The notes under the pieces: generated by a model
What the model saw: only the letters and a program-made list of their open reading frames with translations
Databases searched by the model: none
What the model was told of the DNA's origin: nothing
In this document: positions 1-9,169 of the stretch, piece by piece
Layout: each line of letters starts with the position of its first letter
Position numbering within the stretch: position 1 is the first letter of the stretch
Translations under genes and position numbers: made by a program
From: Brevinema_A sp051649245
Lineage (GTDB): Bacteria > Spirochaetota > Brevinematia > Brevinematales > Brevinemataceae
Direction: 5' to 3'
Assembly (NCBI GenBank): GCA_051649245.1
Contig: JBOFGS010000018.1
Location: 62,001 to 126,000 of the forward strand
Length of the DNA: 64,000 bases

Positions 1-84
1 AATATAAGCAATTCCCCAAATAATAGAGGCTCCTAATAAGGAAATAAGACCGATTTTATCAGCAAAAGAAGGATTTTTTTTCAT
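1..84 (-). CDS. EamA/DMT-family transporter, N-terminal fragment (runs off the window)
   Basis: Only the first 28 codons lie in the window. The start codon is at 84-82 and the frame stays open to base 1. The peptide begins MKKNPSFADKIGLISLL and continues into a hydrophobic helix with GASIIWG, the usual first membrane segment of EamA (drug/metabolite transporter) proteins. The start overlaps the stop of the upstream membrane-protein gene as ATGA, so it is probably translationally coupled as the third gene of a trpS operon. The family exports or imports small metabolites, and the substrate cannot be told from this fragment. Confidence 0.6.
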   Translation of the reverse strand, partial: MKKNPSFADKIGLISLLGASIIWGIAYI

Positions 85-1658
85 TGAGTAACTCCATTAT
101 TGGTGTTGACAGGTGTAGATACATCGTAAGGAGAGAACAAAATTATATTTTTATATGACATCGTAGCACCTAAATTGTTAAAATATAAAGGAAAAGAATT
201 ACTGTTTATAATATAAACACTATTTTTTTCAAAATTTTTGCTGAGAAAATCTTTTTTTTGGGTTTCAATATTTTTGCGATAATTTGAAGGAAAACGAATC
301 ACATCTCCTGCATTAATCTTCATATTGTTTTGGTATGCAATATAAGCAAATTGTTCATAAAAACATGGTGTTACAGGAATGTTTTTATCTTGAAAAATCC
401 AAATCAATTGTTTTTTATTTGTTAAAAAAGAAGAGACCGCATCAGGTAATGTTTCATAAGATATGTTAAGAGTACCTTTAAGTGGTGTTATGACATTGAT
501 TTGACTAAAAACTAAAACTGCCAATATAGCCGTTCCTAACATTTTTTTCTTTTTTTCCAACATACTAATTGTATGCATTACTATAATAGGAGCTAACCAC
601 AAAATAGGAATTAAAAATTTTGATCCAGAGGTAAAGACACCAAAAATATGTTCTGTAATCCAATTATTTTGAGAGAATAATCGTTTGTATGCCCATATAT
701 TTCCAAATAAACTAAGAAAAAAAAATAAACATAAGCTTGAGATAAGAGGTTTGTAATATTTGATATATTTTTTTGTTTTTGGAAAAAATAATAATGCTGT
801 ACTGATACTGATAATAGTATAAATAAACAAAGAATATCCTAAATTGAGATTGGGATTGTGAAAATAAATAACAGGGATACTTTGTATAGGATCATAGAAA
901 AAAGGAAGATAGAAAAATCCCAACACACTTAATAACAAGACTTCCATTGTTAAAAAATGACCAAACGTTGACGCTGCTTTCACTACTGAAATACTATGGT
1001 TATAAATGTACAAATGAAATAAGTCTGAAATCATAATCAAAGAAGTAATAAAGATAAAAAATGGATGTACTAAACATGAAATTATTAATAAAGGATACCA
1101 TTCATAAGACATCTGTGATTTTTTTTGGAAGAAAATATAATATGCCCAAATAATAAGCCATTGTCCTGCCATGTAAAAATGTGAAATTGTTTGGTTCCAA
1201 AGGAAAGGCACTGTTACAAAAAGCAAGCTTCCTAATCCTGCAAGAATACGATTTGATGTAATCAAATATGAGATACGATAGCCAAAAAATGCTGTTAATA
1301 AAAATGAAATCACCAGCCATAATCCAAAGTATTGTAAAGAAGAATTAACAACCTTGAAGATTAAAGCAAATAAAGGAATCGTGTTTGTAAGACTTAACGG
1401 AAGACCTTCTCCTATATTTTTTGTCATAGTAATAGGAAAATGCCACGTATCCACACGAAAAAATAAACTTGTGATATGTGCATTTCTGATATTTTGAGGT
1501 AATTCTACAAATGATTTTGGATTAAGCGTCACCCCAAAAACAATAAAAGTAAACCATAATGTCATACTTAATGGTAACATGATAGAAAGAAATGTTATAT
1601 TTTTTTCTCTGGTATTTTCGTTAATACGAAATCCTTTGTTATCCATAGTATTCTCCAA
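81..1658 (-). CDS. Polytopic membrane protein, DUF6311-like (possible GT-C-type glycosyltransferase)
   Basis: This 525-residue protein has about ten hydrophobic helices and a soluble C-terminal tail of roughly 130 residues. After the first helix it carries FFRVDTWHFPI, then a loop ending IPLFALIFKV and a helix with QYFGLW. This pattern matches the DUF6311 family of multi-TM proteins, which resemble lipid-linked-sugar (GT-C) glycosyltransferases; the enzymatic role is inference. The acidic pair typical of GT-C enzymes is not certain here. The start lies 20 bases inside the 3' end of trpS, and the stop overlaps the next start as ATGA, so the three genes look like one transcript. An in-frame alternative start exists four codons downstream (MDNKGF). 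Confidence 0.6.
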   Translation of the reverse strand: MENTMDNKGFRINENTREKNITFLSIMLPLSMTLWFTFIVFGVTLNPKSFVELPQNIRNAHITSLFFRVDTWHFPITMTKNIGEGLPLSLTNTIPLFALIFKVVNSSLQYFGLWLVISFLLTAFFGYRISYLITSNRILAGLGSLLFVTVPFLWNQTISHFYMAGQWLIIWAYYIFFQKKSQMSYEWYPLLIISCLVHPFFIFITSLIMISDLFHLYIYNHSISVVKAASTFGHFLTMEVLLLSVLGFFYLPFFYDPIQSIPVIYFHNPNLNLGYSLFIYTIISISTALLFFPKTKKYIKYYKPLISSLCLFFFLSLFGNIWAYKRLFSQNNWITEHIFGVFTSGSKFLIPILWLAPIIVMHTISMLEKKKKMLGTAILAVLVFSQINVITPLKGTLNISYETLPDAVSSFLTNKKQLIWIFQDKNIPVTPCFYEQFAYIAYQNNMKINAGDVIRFPSNYRKNIETQKKDFLSKNFEKNSVYIINSNSFPLYFNNLGATMSYKNIILFSPYDVSTPVNTNNGVTQ

Positions 1659-2622
1659 GTCCTACAGCTTTTCGTACTTGTCTGATTTTTTTCTGAGAAA
1701 GTGTACGTGCTTTTTCTGCTCCTAATTTCATTAATTTTTCTACTTCATCGTGATTATTATTGAGATCTGTCATTATTTGACGAGCCGGCTTGAAGAACGT
1801 CAGCATCATCTCTAAAAGTTCCAATTTAGCATGCCCATAACCATAATTTCCATTTTTGTAATTTATTTGCATTTGTGTTAGCTGTTCTTTAGTAGCAAAT
1901 AATTTGTACATATTATAGATAATACACGTTTCAAATTCTTTAGGTTCTTCTATAGGTGTTGAATCAGTTGTGATGCTCATGATGGCTTTTTTGATTTCTT
2001 TTTCGGAACCAAAAATAGGAATGACATTGTTTTTAGATTTTGACATTTTTTCGCCGTCTGTACCAGGAATAATAGCTAGCTCTTCTGTAATCATTGGTTC
2101 AGGAATTACAAAAATATCTCCATAAATTCTATTAAATTTTTCTGCAATGTCACGTGCCATTTCAATATGTTGTTTTTGATCTGCACCAACAGGTACAATT
2201 TCTGAATCATAAATCAAAATATCAGCAGCTTGTAATAAAGGATAGTTAAAAAGTCCCATGTTAGGATTGTGTTCCTTAGCAACAATATCCTTGTATGCAT
2301 GACCACGTTCCATCAAACCCACAGGAGTTACTCCTGTGAGAAGCCAACACAATTCTGTGTGTTCAGGTATATCGCTTTGAACAAATATTGTACTTTTATG
2401 TGGATCCAATCCAAGAGCAATAAATGCTTTAAAAATATCAGTTGTGTACTGACGAAGTTTTTGAGGATCAGGTTGGCTGTTTAAAGCATGATAGTCTGCA
2501 ATAAAATATAAATTATCAAATGCAGGATTATGTTGAAGTTCTAAAAATTCTTTGATGGCTCCGAAGTAATTTCCAAGATGCAATTGCCCTGTTGGTTTGA
2601 TTCCTGATAATGCTTTTTTCAT
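1639..2622 (-). CDS. trpS: Tryptophan-tRNA ligase
   Basis: Charges tRNA-Trp with tryptophan in the cytoplasm. This class I aminoacyl-tRNA synthetase has 327 residues, within the usual bacterial TrpRS size. The N-terminus has GIKPTGQLHLGNYFGAI, with HLGN as the HIGH signature, and the C-terminal half has GEKMSKSKNN, the KMSKS loop. Internal motifs such as ADYHALN and PVGADQKQHIEM are typical of TrpRS. The start is preceded by AGGA eight bases upstream. A strong promoter lies 31 bases upstream (TTGACT, 17 bases, TATAAT). It heads a minus-strand operon with two membrane-protein genes. Confidence 0.97.
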   Translation of the reverse strand: MKKALSGIKPTGQLHLGNYFGAIKEFLELQHNPAFDNLYFIADYHALNSQPDPQKLRQYTTDIFKAFIALGLDPHKSTIFVQSDIPEHTELCWLLTGVTPVGLMERGHAYKDIVAKEHNPNMGLFNYPLLQAADILIYDSEIVPVGADQKQHIEMARDIAEKFNRIYGDIFVIPEPMITEELAIIPGTDGEKMSKSKNNVIPIFGSEKEIKKAIMSITTDSTPIEEPKEFETCIIYNMYKLFATKEQLTQMQINYKNGNYGYGHAKLELLEMMLTFFKPARQIMTDLNNNHDEVEKLMKLGAEKARTLSQKKIRQVRKAVGLGEYYG

Positions 2623-2652
2623 TGATAAATCCTAGATATGTAAATGTTACTT

Positions 2653-2681
2653 ATTATACAAAATTTTAAAATTTAAGTCAA
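2653..2681 (-). promoter_or_regulatory. Sigma-70-type promoter for trpS
   Basis: On the minus strand TTGACT (2681-2676) and TATAAT (2658-2653) are separated by 17 bases, and the trpS start follows at 2622. Confidence 0.75.
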
Positions 2682-2734
2682 CATCCTATACTTGATTCTT
2701 AATAACGAATTATGCTCAAAATATATTTTTTCAT

Positions 2735-2763
2735 TTGATTAAACTACAAAAACAATTTATAAT
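2735..2763 (+). promoter_or_regulatory. Sigma-70-type promoter for the lactate-permease-like gene
   Basis: TTGATT at 2735-2740 and TATAAT at 2758-2763 are separated by 17 bases, 40 bases ahead of the start codon. Confidence 0.7.
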
Positions 2764-2803
2764 AAAAATATAATATAAAACAACATATTTTAAAGAGGAT
2801 ATC

Positions 2804-4303
2804 ATGATTTTATCGCTTATTGCATTAATACCTATTTTGGTACTTGTTATTGGATTAATGGGACTTAAAAAGCCTTCAATAATCATTGCACCAATGACAT
2901 TAATAATAACAATATTATTAGCATTTTTTGTTTGGCATCAGCCTGTTAGCTATATAGGGCTTGCAGGATTAGAAGGGGTTTTATATGGTTTATGGCCTAT
3001 TGGGATTATTATTTTCGGATCTATTTGTTTATCGAATCTAATGGTCGCTAGTGGTGCTGTGAAAAATATAGAAAAACTTATTGCTTCTGTTTCAACTGAT
3101 CAACGTATCAGTGTTGTGTTAGTTGCATGGAGTTTATCAAGCTTTTTAGAAGCAATAGCAGGGTTAGGATCTGGATTAGCACTTCCTATTAGTATTTTGA
3201 TGATTATGGGAGTCAGTCCTTTTAAAGCTGGGCTTGTGGCTTTGCTTGCTAATAGTGTTCCTACAGCTTATGGTGGTGTTGGTATTGGAATTGATACAAT
3301 TATTAGAATCACGGGTCTTCCAATTGCTGATGTTACAAAATTTATTGGATATCAGTTATTGATTCCTTCATTGGTTATGCCTTTTATTATTACATTTGTG
3401 ATAGCAGGGTCTTTCAAAAAAGTAAGAGAAGTATGGTTAGTACCTTTTTTTGCAGGACTTGGACAAGCAATAGGATTGATCATTCCTTTAAACAATCCAG
3501 GGATGACAGCTATTGCTTCAGGAGTATTAAATATAGCTGCAGGATTATTTGCAGCATCTGTCTTTTATCCTCAGTTCAGAGCATCATTTTCTCTTGATCG
3601 TAAAACGGCACTCAAAGCAATATCAGCATTTCTCATTGCTGTTGGTTTAATTATTATTACAGGTCCTTTGGTAGCACCAATTAATGATATTCTTAATAAT
3701 TTTTATACAAAACTTACAATCTATCCTAGTGAAAAAGCAAAAGCTCTTTATTTCAACTGGTTTACAGATGCTGGAGTGTTATTATTTATTGCTGGTATTT
3801 TGGGTGCAAAAATTAACGATATGTCAGTATCAAACATTCTCAAAACAATTGGTAATACAGTACTACAATTACGTAAAACATTAGTAGTATTGCTATCAAT
3901 TTTAGCAATGTCTAAAATTATGACATATAGTGGAATAATTGACTCATTATCAACAGGACTTGCAAATGCTGTTGGTATCTTTTATCCTATTTTATCTCCA
4001 TTATTAGGTACTATTGGTGTTTTTGTAACAGGAAGTGTGGTTTCTTCCAGTGTATTAATGGGATCTCTCCAAGCAGAAATGGGTATGTTATTAGGTGTTC
4101 AACCAGCTTGGTTAGTTGCTATGAATATATCCGGTGCAACTGCAGGAAAAATGTTAGCTCCACATAGTGTTGCTATTGTCATGGCTGCTATTGGAACTAA
4201 TAAAGAAGAAAGTCGTATTACTGGTATCTTATTTAAAGTATTAATTTCTTATGCAGTTGTGATGATGTTTCTCTCTGCTATTGGATCGATATTATTAAAA
4301 TAA
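2804..4303 (+). CDS. lctP: L-lactate permease family (LctP/LldP) transporter
   Basis: A 499-residue integral membrane protein with about 12-14 helices. It matches the lactate permease family in length and in signature stretches: SFLEAIAGLGSGLALPISIL (about residues 120-140), the ANSVPTAYGG loop, and a late segment with ISGATAGKMLAPHS. Family members carry lactate or glycolate across the inner membrane with protons; lactate is the best guess but substrate specificity is inferred. It stands alone between its own promoter and a bidirectional terminator. RBS AGAGGAT precedes the ATG. A D-lactate-dehydrogenase-like gene lies far away at 62 kb, so lactate metabolism is plausible but not linked by operon structure. 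Confidence 0.85.
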   Translation: MILSLIALIPILVLVIGLMGLKKPSIIIAPMTLIITILLAFFVWHQPVSYIGLAGLEGVLYGLWPIGIIIFGSICLSNLMVASGAVKNIEKLIASVSTDQRISVVLVAWSLSSFLEAIAGLGSGLALPISILMIMGVSPFKAGLVALLANSVPTAYGGVGIGIDTIIRITGLPIADVTKFIGYQLLIPSLVMPFIITFVIAGSFKKVREVWLVPFFAGLGQAIGLIIPLNNPGMTAIASGVLNIAAGLFAASVFYPQFRASFSLDRKTALKAISAFLIAVGLIIITGPLVAPINDILNNFYTKLTIYPSEKAKALYFNWFTDAGVLLFIAGILGAKINDMSVSNILKTIGNTVLQLRKTLVVLLSILAMSKIMTYSGIIDSLSTGLANAVGIFYPILSPLLGTIGVFVTGSVVSSSVLMGSLQAEMGMLLGVQPAWLVAMNISGATAGKMLAPHSVAIVMAAIGTNKEESRITGILFKVLISYAVVMMFLSAIGSILLK

Positions 4304-4319
4304 TTTTTACATAACATGA

Positions 4320-4354
4320 TAAAAATTCCTTCTAAATTTAGAAGGAATTTTTAT
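4320..4354. terminator. Bidirectional intrinsic terminator between lctP and rlmN
   Basis: AAAAATTCCTTCTAAA pairs with TTTAGAAGGAATTTTT, giving a stem flanked by A and T runs. The flanking genes converge on it. Confidence 0.85.
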
Positions 4355-4379
4355 TTAGATATTACTGCAATAAAATATT

Positions 4380-5453
4380 TTAGTGTTCTTTCAGAGCTAA
4401 TTGTCCACAAGCTGCATCTATATCTTGACCTTTAGGAGTTCTTAATACAAAAGGAATAGAATGCCGTTTAAGACGATTAGAAAAATCATTGATACAATTT
4501 TTACTTGGAGCATCGTATGGCAAGCTTTCTACGGGATTCAACGGAATGACATTGAGGTTATATTTGATATTGTTTAATTCATGCTTGAGAGCAAGAACAT
4601 CTTCTTCAAAGTTATTGTATCCTTCAATCAAAATATACTCTACTGTGATACGTCTATTTGTGATTTCTTGGTATTTTCGAACAGCATCAAGCATATGTCT
4701 TGTGTTTTCTTTGCGAGCGATAGGCATAAGATTTTTTCTTTTTTCATGGTTTGCAGCATGAAGAGAAATAGCAAGACGAATTTGTCCTTTTGCATAACTG
4801 AGACGTTCTATTCCCTCAATAATTCCTGACGTGGAAATTGTAATACGTCTTGTACCAATATCAAAAGCTTCTTGAGCGTTTAAAATTTCAATCGCTCCTA
4901 TGACATTCTCAAAATTTAAGAATGGTTCCCCCATTCCCATGAAAACCATATTGTCAATTGCTCGTTCGTGAGGATTGAGTTTGTATAATTTTTTGATCGC
5001 TGCATCAACCAATAATACTTGTGAAATAATCTCTGATTTTGTGAGATTTCTTTTATAACCAAGTAATCCTGTTGCACAGAAAGAACATTTTAAGGCACAA
5101 CCTACTTGTGATGAAATACAAATAGTATAGCGTGAGTCATCTTCATTTGGAATCATGACACTTTCAATGTTAAGACCATCTTCTGTTTTAAAAAGAAATT
5201 TTAAGGTTCCATCTTTAGATTCTTGGATATTTTCTTGGGTGAGTGTAATGATGCTACATAGGTTTGATAAGGCTTCTCTATCTTTCTTAGCTAAGTCTGT
5301 CATGTCTTCAAAATCAAAGGTGCTTTTTTTGTAAATCCAAGTCATGATTGCTGTTGCACGAAATTTTGGATATCCTTTTTGTACTAAAAAATCTAATAAT
5401 TTAGGATAATCAAATTCCAATAATCCGATTTTATCATTGTCGATATGAGGCAT
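4380..5453 (-). CDS. rlmN: 23S rRNA (adenine2503-C2)/tRNA methyltransferase
   Basis: Radical-SAM enzyme that methylates C2 of A2503 in 23S rRNA, and in some bacteria A37 of tRNA. It has 357 residues, the normal family length. The 4Fe-4S cluster motif CALKCSFC follows SSQVG at about residues 115-125. The GMGEPFLNF stretch and the C-terminal DIDAACGQLA, which carries the second catalytic cysteine, are both present. The N-terminal helical domain has MTWIYKK. It has its own promoter and lies 88 bases downstream of priA. RBS AAGGAAT precedes the ATG. Confidence 0.96.
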   Translation of the reverse strand: MPHIDNDKIGLLEFDYPKLLDFLVQKGYPKFRATAIMTWIYKKSTFDFEDMTDLAKKDREALSNLCSIITLTQENIQESKDGTLKFLFKTEDGLNIESVMIPNEDDSRYTICISSQVGCALKCSFCATGLLGYKRNLTKSEIISQVLLVDAAIKKLYKLNPHERAIDNMVFMGMGEPFLNFENVIGAIEILNAQEAFDIGTRRITISTSGIIEGIERLSYAKGQIRLAISLHAANHEKRKNLMPIARKENTRHMLDAVRKYQEITNRRITVEYILIEGYNNFEEDVLALKHELNNIKYNLNVIPLNPVESLPYDAPSKNCINDFSNRLKRHSIPFVLRTPKGQDIDAACGQLALKEH

Positions 5454-5493
5454 TGTGATTCCTTAGTATGGTTATTTATTATGATAGTGTGGT

Positions 5494-5523
5494 ATTATAA
5501 TATAAGAGTCTTTCTTTTGTCAA
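5494..5523 (-). promoter_or_regulatory. Sigma-70-type promoter for rlmN
   Basis: TTGACA (5523-5518) and TATAAT (5499-5494) on the minus strand are 18 bases apart, just past the priA stop codon. Confidence 0.7.
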
Positions 5524-5541
5524 GAAGTATTAAACGAATAT

Positions 5542-7551
5542 CTATAGTATTTGAGTAGGGTCAATATCGATTTCTACTTTGATCTTGTCTTGTGAGCCTA
5601 TTTTTTTAAAGACGGTATAAATATATTTTGTTATTTGTAAAATATATTTATGCGAAGGAGCTTTTAAAATAATATGATAGCGATATTGATTATTAATTCG
5701 TTCAATGGGGCAAGGAGATGGACCTAAAATCTTAATCTTCTCATCCATAAGTTCTTGTTTTTTTGATTTCAGTTCTTTTTTTAAGATCTGAATTAATTTC
5801 TCTAAAGAAGCTGTATCGCTGCTTCGAAAAACAAGACGCCCCATTCTAGTGAAAGGCGGGTAGTTTGCTTCTTGACGGATTTTTATTTCTTTTTTATAGA
5901 AGGATTCGTAATCTTGTGTTGCGGAACATTCTATGGCAAAATGATCAGCAAGGTACGATTGAATAATAGCATGTCCTTTGGTTTTACGACGACCTGATCT
6001 TCCTATTGCTTGTGCAAGCAATGAAAAAGTCCGTTCAGATGCTCTAAAATCAGGCAGTGAGAGCATTATTTCCGGAAATAATGCTCCGACAAGATTTATA
6101 TTTGCAATATCATGACCTTTAGCAATCATTTGAGTCCCAACAAGAATATCTGCTTCTTGATTTTGCATTGCTTGGAGAATGCGATAAGATCCATTTTTTT
6201 TACGAGCTGTATCTAGATCTAATCGTAAAATTCTTGCTGATGGTAGGAGTTGTTGGAGAGATTCTTCTAGTTTTTCGGTACCATGACCTACGTTTTTTAT
6301 TTCGTAACTACCACATTCAGGACACATGTCCGGTGCTATATCTTCAAATCCACAATAGCGACATTGGACTTTTTTGTCTTGTTTATGCCACGTCATGCCC
6401 ACATCACAATGAGGACAACGGAAAAAAAAACCACAATCTTCACATAAGAGTGTAGGAGCGTAACCACGTCGATTTAAAAAAATTAAACTTTGTTTTTTAT
6501 TGTTTAAGGTCTCTAAGAGTTTTGTAAACAGCTGTTTTGATAGGAAGGTATTGCCTGTTTTTTCCTTACGAAGATCAATAATATCAACACTTGGAAGTTC
6601 TGTATTATTATATCGTGCATTCAAACGGAGATGTTTGATCATATTTTTTTCAGCAGCATATCTCGTTTCAATACTTGGGGTGGCTGAACCTAGCACAAGT
6701 AATGCTTCTTCTTTTTTTGAACGCATGAATGCAGCACCTTTTGCATGGTAGCGAGGCGAATCCATCGCTTTATATGAAGGATCATGTTCTTCATCCAAAA
6801 TAATTAAGCCTAAGTTTTGAACCGGTGCAAAAATAGCACTTCTTGGTCCAATGACGAGCTTTGCTTCGTTATTGAGGACACGGTGCCATTCACTTACACG
6901 TTCTGCCGGAGATAGTTTGCTGTGGAAAAGAGCAATTTGTGATCCAAATTCTTCCGTAAAACGTCGTAGTGTTTGATCTGTTAATGAAATCTCCGGCACC
7001 AAAATAATCCCACCCTTACCTTTTTCTAAACATTCTCGTGCAAGAAGTTTATAAACTTCAGTCTTGCCACTTCCTGTAACACCTTGTAATAAAAAGGTCT
7101 GCGTTTTTCCAACGAAATCTTTCATTTGTTCAAAAACATGTTGTTGTTCTTGATTTGGGGTAAAGGAGCTTTTTTTGTTAAGATGGGGATTGGAAAGAGG
7201 TTTGGGATCTTTTAAGGGGGGAAGCATCGTAAAAATCACTTCACCAATAGGAGCGTGATAGTAAGTAGAAACATTTTTTGCTAACGCTATTAATTCGTCG
7301 ACAAGAATCGCTTTTTGATCAATGACGGCTTCAATTTCTTTAACGGATTTTAGTTCTTTGAGATTTATGGTTACTTGGTCTTCCGTAGTGACACGAAGAA
7401 CAAATCCAATTTCCTGACGACGTCCAAAATGGATATGGACACGCTTATGTGTAAGATCTTCTTGTTGAAGGTGTTTTGGGACAATATAGTAAAACGAATC
7501 GTGCAAAGGAACGTCAACGGCAACTTCTGCAAGAATCCATGAATCATTCAT
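5542..7551 (-). CDS. priA: Primosomal helicase PriA
   Basis: Superfamily 2 helicase that restarts stalled replication forks by binding branched DNA and loading the replicative helicase. It has 669 residues. The N-terminal DNA-binding domain begins AEVAVDVPLHDSFYY. Walker A is GVTGSGKTEVY, the DEAD-like box is DEEHD, and motif III is GSATPS. The zinc-binding insert has paired CxxC motifs (CEDC, CPHC, CRYC, CPEC), followed by helicase motifs LVGTQMIAKGHD and QAIGRSGR. It is the last gene of rdgB-udg-priA, with only three bases between it and udg. This grouping links nucleotide-pool cleaning, uracil repair and fork restart. Confidence 0.96.
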   Translation of the reverse strand: MNDSWILAEVAVDVPLHDSFYYIVPKHLQQEDLTHKRVHIHFGRRQEIGFVLRVTTEDQVTINLKELKSVKEIEAVIDQKAILVDELIALAKNVSTYYHAPIGEVIFTMLPPLKDPKPLSNPHLNKKSSFTPNQEQQHVFEQMKDFVGKTQTFLLQGVTGSGKTEVYKLLARECLEKGKGGIILVPEISLTDQTLRRFTEEFGSQIALFHSKLSPAERVSEWHRVLNNEAKLVIGPRSAIFAPVQNLGLIILDEEHDPSYKAMDSPRYHAKGAAFMRSKKEEALLVLGSATPSIETRYAAEKNMIKHLRLNARYNNTELPSVDIIDLRKEKTGNTFLSKQLFTKLLETLNNKKQSLIFLNRRGYAPTLLCEDCGFFFRCPHCDVGMTWHKQDKKVQCRYCGFEDIAPDMCPECGSYEIKNVGHGTEKLEESLQQLLPSARILRLDLDTARKKNGSYRILQAMQNQEADILVGTQMIAKGHDIANINLVGALFPEIMLSLPDFRASERTFSLLAQAIGRSGRRKTKGHAIIQSYLADHFAIECSATQDYESFYKKEIKIRQEANYPPFTRMGRLVFRSSDTASLEKLIQILKKELKSKKQELMDEKIKILGPSPCPIERINNQYRYHIILKAPSHKYILQITKYIYTVFKKIGSQDKIKVEIDIDPTQIL

Positions 7552-7554
7552 TAT

Positions 7555-8328
7555 TTATTCCTCAATATTTGTAATAGCATAACCAACAAATGTTAACGCT
7601 TTAATGATATCATCTTCAAATAATTGTAAAGGATATGCCCCACGAATAATAGCTGATGGGTGGAGAGTAGGCATTACCATACCAAAAGAAGACTCTTGAA
7701 TAGAACCCCGAATTTTTGTGATCCCTGTTTTTGTTTCTAAGATAAACTGTGAAGCAAAATTTCCTAAAGTCAGGAGTAGTTTTGGTTTGATGATTTCAAG
7801 TTGTTTGCGTAAAAAAGGAGTACATACTTCAATTTCTGTAGGTAAAGGATTTCTGTTGTTTGGAGGTCGATGTTTGAGGATATTGGCGATATAAACTTGT
7901 TCTCTTTCTACTCCATATTTTTTCAATGTTTTGATGAGCAATTGTCCCGCACGACCAACAAAAGGACGTCCTTGTTCGTCTTCATCAGCACCAGGAGCTT
8001 CACCAATAATCATAAGTTTGGCTTGAGCATCTCCTTCCCCAAAGACTAATTGTGATGCACTATCACATAAAGAACATTGTTGACAAGAAAGGCATGTTTT
8101 ATAAAGAGCTAAAAGATCTGGATGGGTAGGTTTGGAAATAATGAAATTATTCATTGTTGGTGTATCCTGATGAGCTATTTTTTCTGTGTAAGATAATTGG
8201 GAATTTTCTTGATTGTTTTCAATAAATTCAGCATGTGTATCACTACTTATTTCTTCTATTTTATTATTAATAGAAATATGATACTCATCAGCGAATAATT
8301 GTCTAATCATATCATTAATAGAAGACAT
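7555..8328 (-). CDS. Family 4/5-type uracil-DNA glycosylase with Fe-S cluster
   Basis: Removes uracil from DNA and starts base-excision repair. The catalytic domain covers about residues 75-257. It contains GEAPGADEDEQGRPFVGRAG (uracil and active-site loop), NILKHRPPNNRNP, TLGNFA, and the late HPSA loop. Cysteines CQQCSLC near residue 80 and VCTPF near residue 165 fit the 4Fe-4S ligands of this family. The first 70 or so residues are a polar extension without a recognised domain. The start overlaps the rdgB stop by one base (TAATG) behind AGGAGGACAG, a near-perfect ribosome site, so translation is coupled. Confidence 0.92.
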   Translation of the reverse strand: MSSINDMIRQLFADEYHISINNKIEEISSDTHAEFIENNQENSQLSYTEKIAHQDTPTMNNFIISKPTHPDLLALYKTCLSCQQCSLCDSASQLVFGEGDAQAKLMIIGEAPGADEDEQGRPFVGRAGQLLIKTLKKYGVEREQVYIANILKHRPPNNRNPLPTEIEVCTPFLRKQLEIIKPKLLLTLGNFASQFILETKTGITKIRGSIQESSFGMVMPTLHPSAIIRGAYPLQLFEDDIIKALTFVGYAITNIEE

Positions 8329-8924
8329 TACTGTCCTCCTAAAAAATACAAATAATCACGTATCCCTATTAATGCTTTTTGTCGATGAGAGATTTTGTTT
8401 TTCTGTTCTAATGTGAGATCTGCCATAGATATTTTGTAGTTGTATTCTTGTGGGAGAAAAAGAGGATCATAGCCAAATCCTTCTGATCCTGATTTTTCTA
8501 GGGCTATACGACCAAAACATTCTCCACGGGATACAAAAATATCACCTTTTGGAGATTTAAGAAGCATGTAGCATACAAATTTTGCCGTACGATTTTCAAA
8601 AGGGACATTACTTAATTCTGACAGTAATTTATTAATGAGATCCTCTTGGGATGAGTTTGATCCAGCCCAATCAGAGGAAATAACTCCTGGTGCATTTCCT
8701 AAACATTCAACTTCTAACCCAGAATCATCCGATAATAGATAATGTTGGGAATATATTTTTGACCAAGCGTTAGCTTTAGTTAAAGCATTTTCTATATAAG
8801 ATGTACTACCTTCTTTGATTTCCAGTGTTTGATTTGGGGTTAAAACAGAAATTGGTGAAGCATTCAACATACAAGTAATTTCATTAATTTTATGTTTATT
8901 TTGGGTTGCGATAAATATTTTCAT
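8328..8924 (-). CDS. rdgB: XTP/dITP pyrophosphatase (RdgB/HAM1)
   Basis: Hydrolyses non-canonical purine triphosphates such as dITP and XTP to monophosphates, keeping them out of DNA. I chose the ATG at 8924, giving 198 residues starting MKIFIATQNKHK, because GGAG lies six bases upstream and the family N-terminus begins exactly there. A longer frame to 8978 has no family sequence. Motifs seen are TQNKHKINEI, SDDSGLEV, EGFGYDPLFLPQ and SHRQKAL. It is the first gene of rdgB-udg-priA. Confidence 0.94.
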   Translation of the reverse strand: MKIFIATQNKHKINEITCMLNASPISVLTPNQTLEIKEGSTSYIENALTKANAWSKIYSQHYLLSDDSGLEVECLGNAPGVISSDWAGSNSSQEDLINKLLSELSNVPFENRTAKFVCYMLLKSPKGDIFVSRGECFGRIALEKSGSEGFGYDPLFLPQEYNYKISMADLTLEQKNKISHRQKALIGIRDYLYFLGGQ

Positions 8925-9169
8925 GGAAGACTCCATTATTTTTAGTTCAATATAATCATTATGATCATATTGTAACATAATTTTTCAAAAAATTAAATAG
9001 CTTGATACAAAATATTATTATTTTATATTCTCATGATTCTATCATAAATCAAATATTTTCAAATAAAAATCGTTAAAGATCTTGACCTAAATATTAATTC
9101 ATATTATTATATTATTACATTGTATTAATGCTGTTTGATTTTTAGAGTGTTGATAAGAGGAGTTATTCA

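Noticed and set aside
1102..1320. A 72-codon plus-to-minus shadow frame inside the DUF6311-like gene
   Set aside because: It lies in another frame of a well-supported membrane gene and has no ribosome site or family sequence.
8925..8978. N-terminal extension of RdgB to 8978
   Set aside because: The extra residues match no family sequence, and a GGAG ribosome site points to the ATG at 8924.
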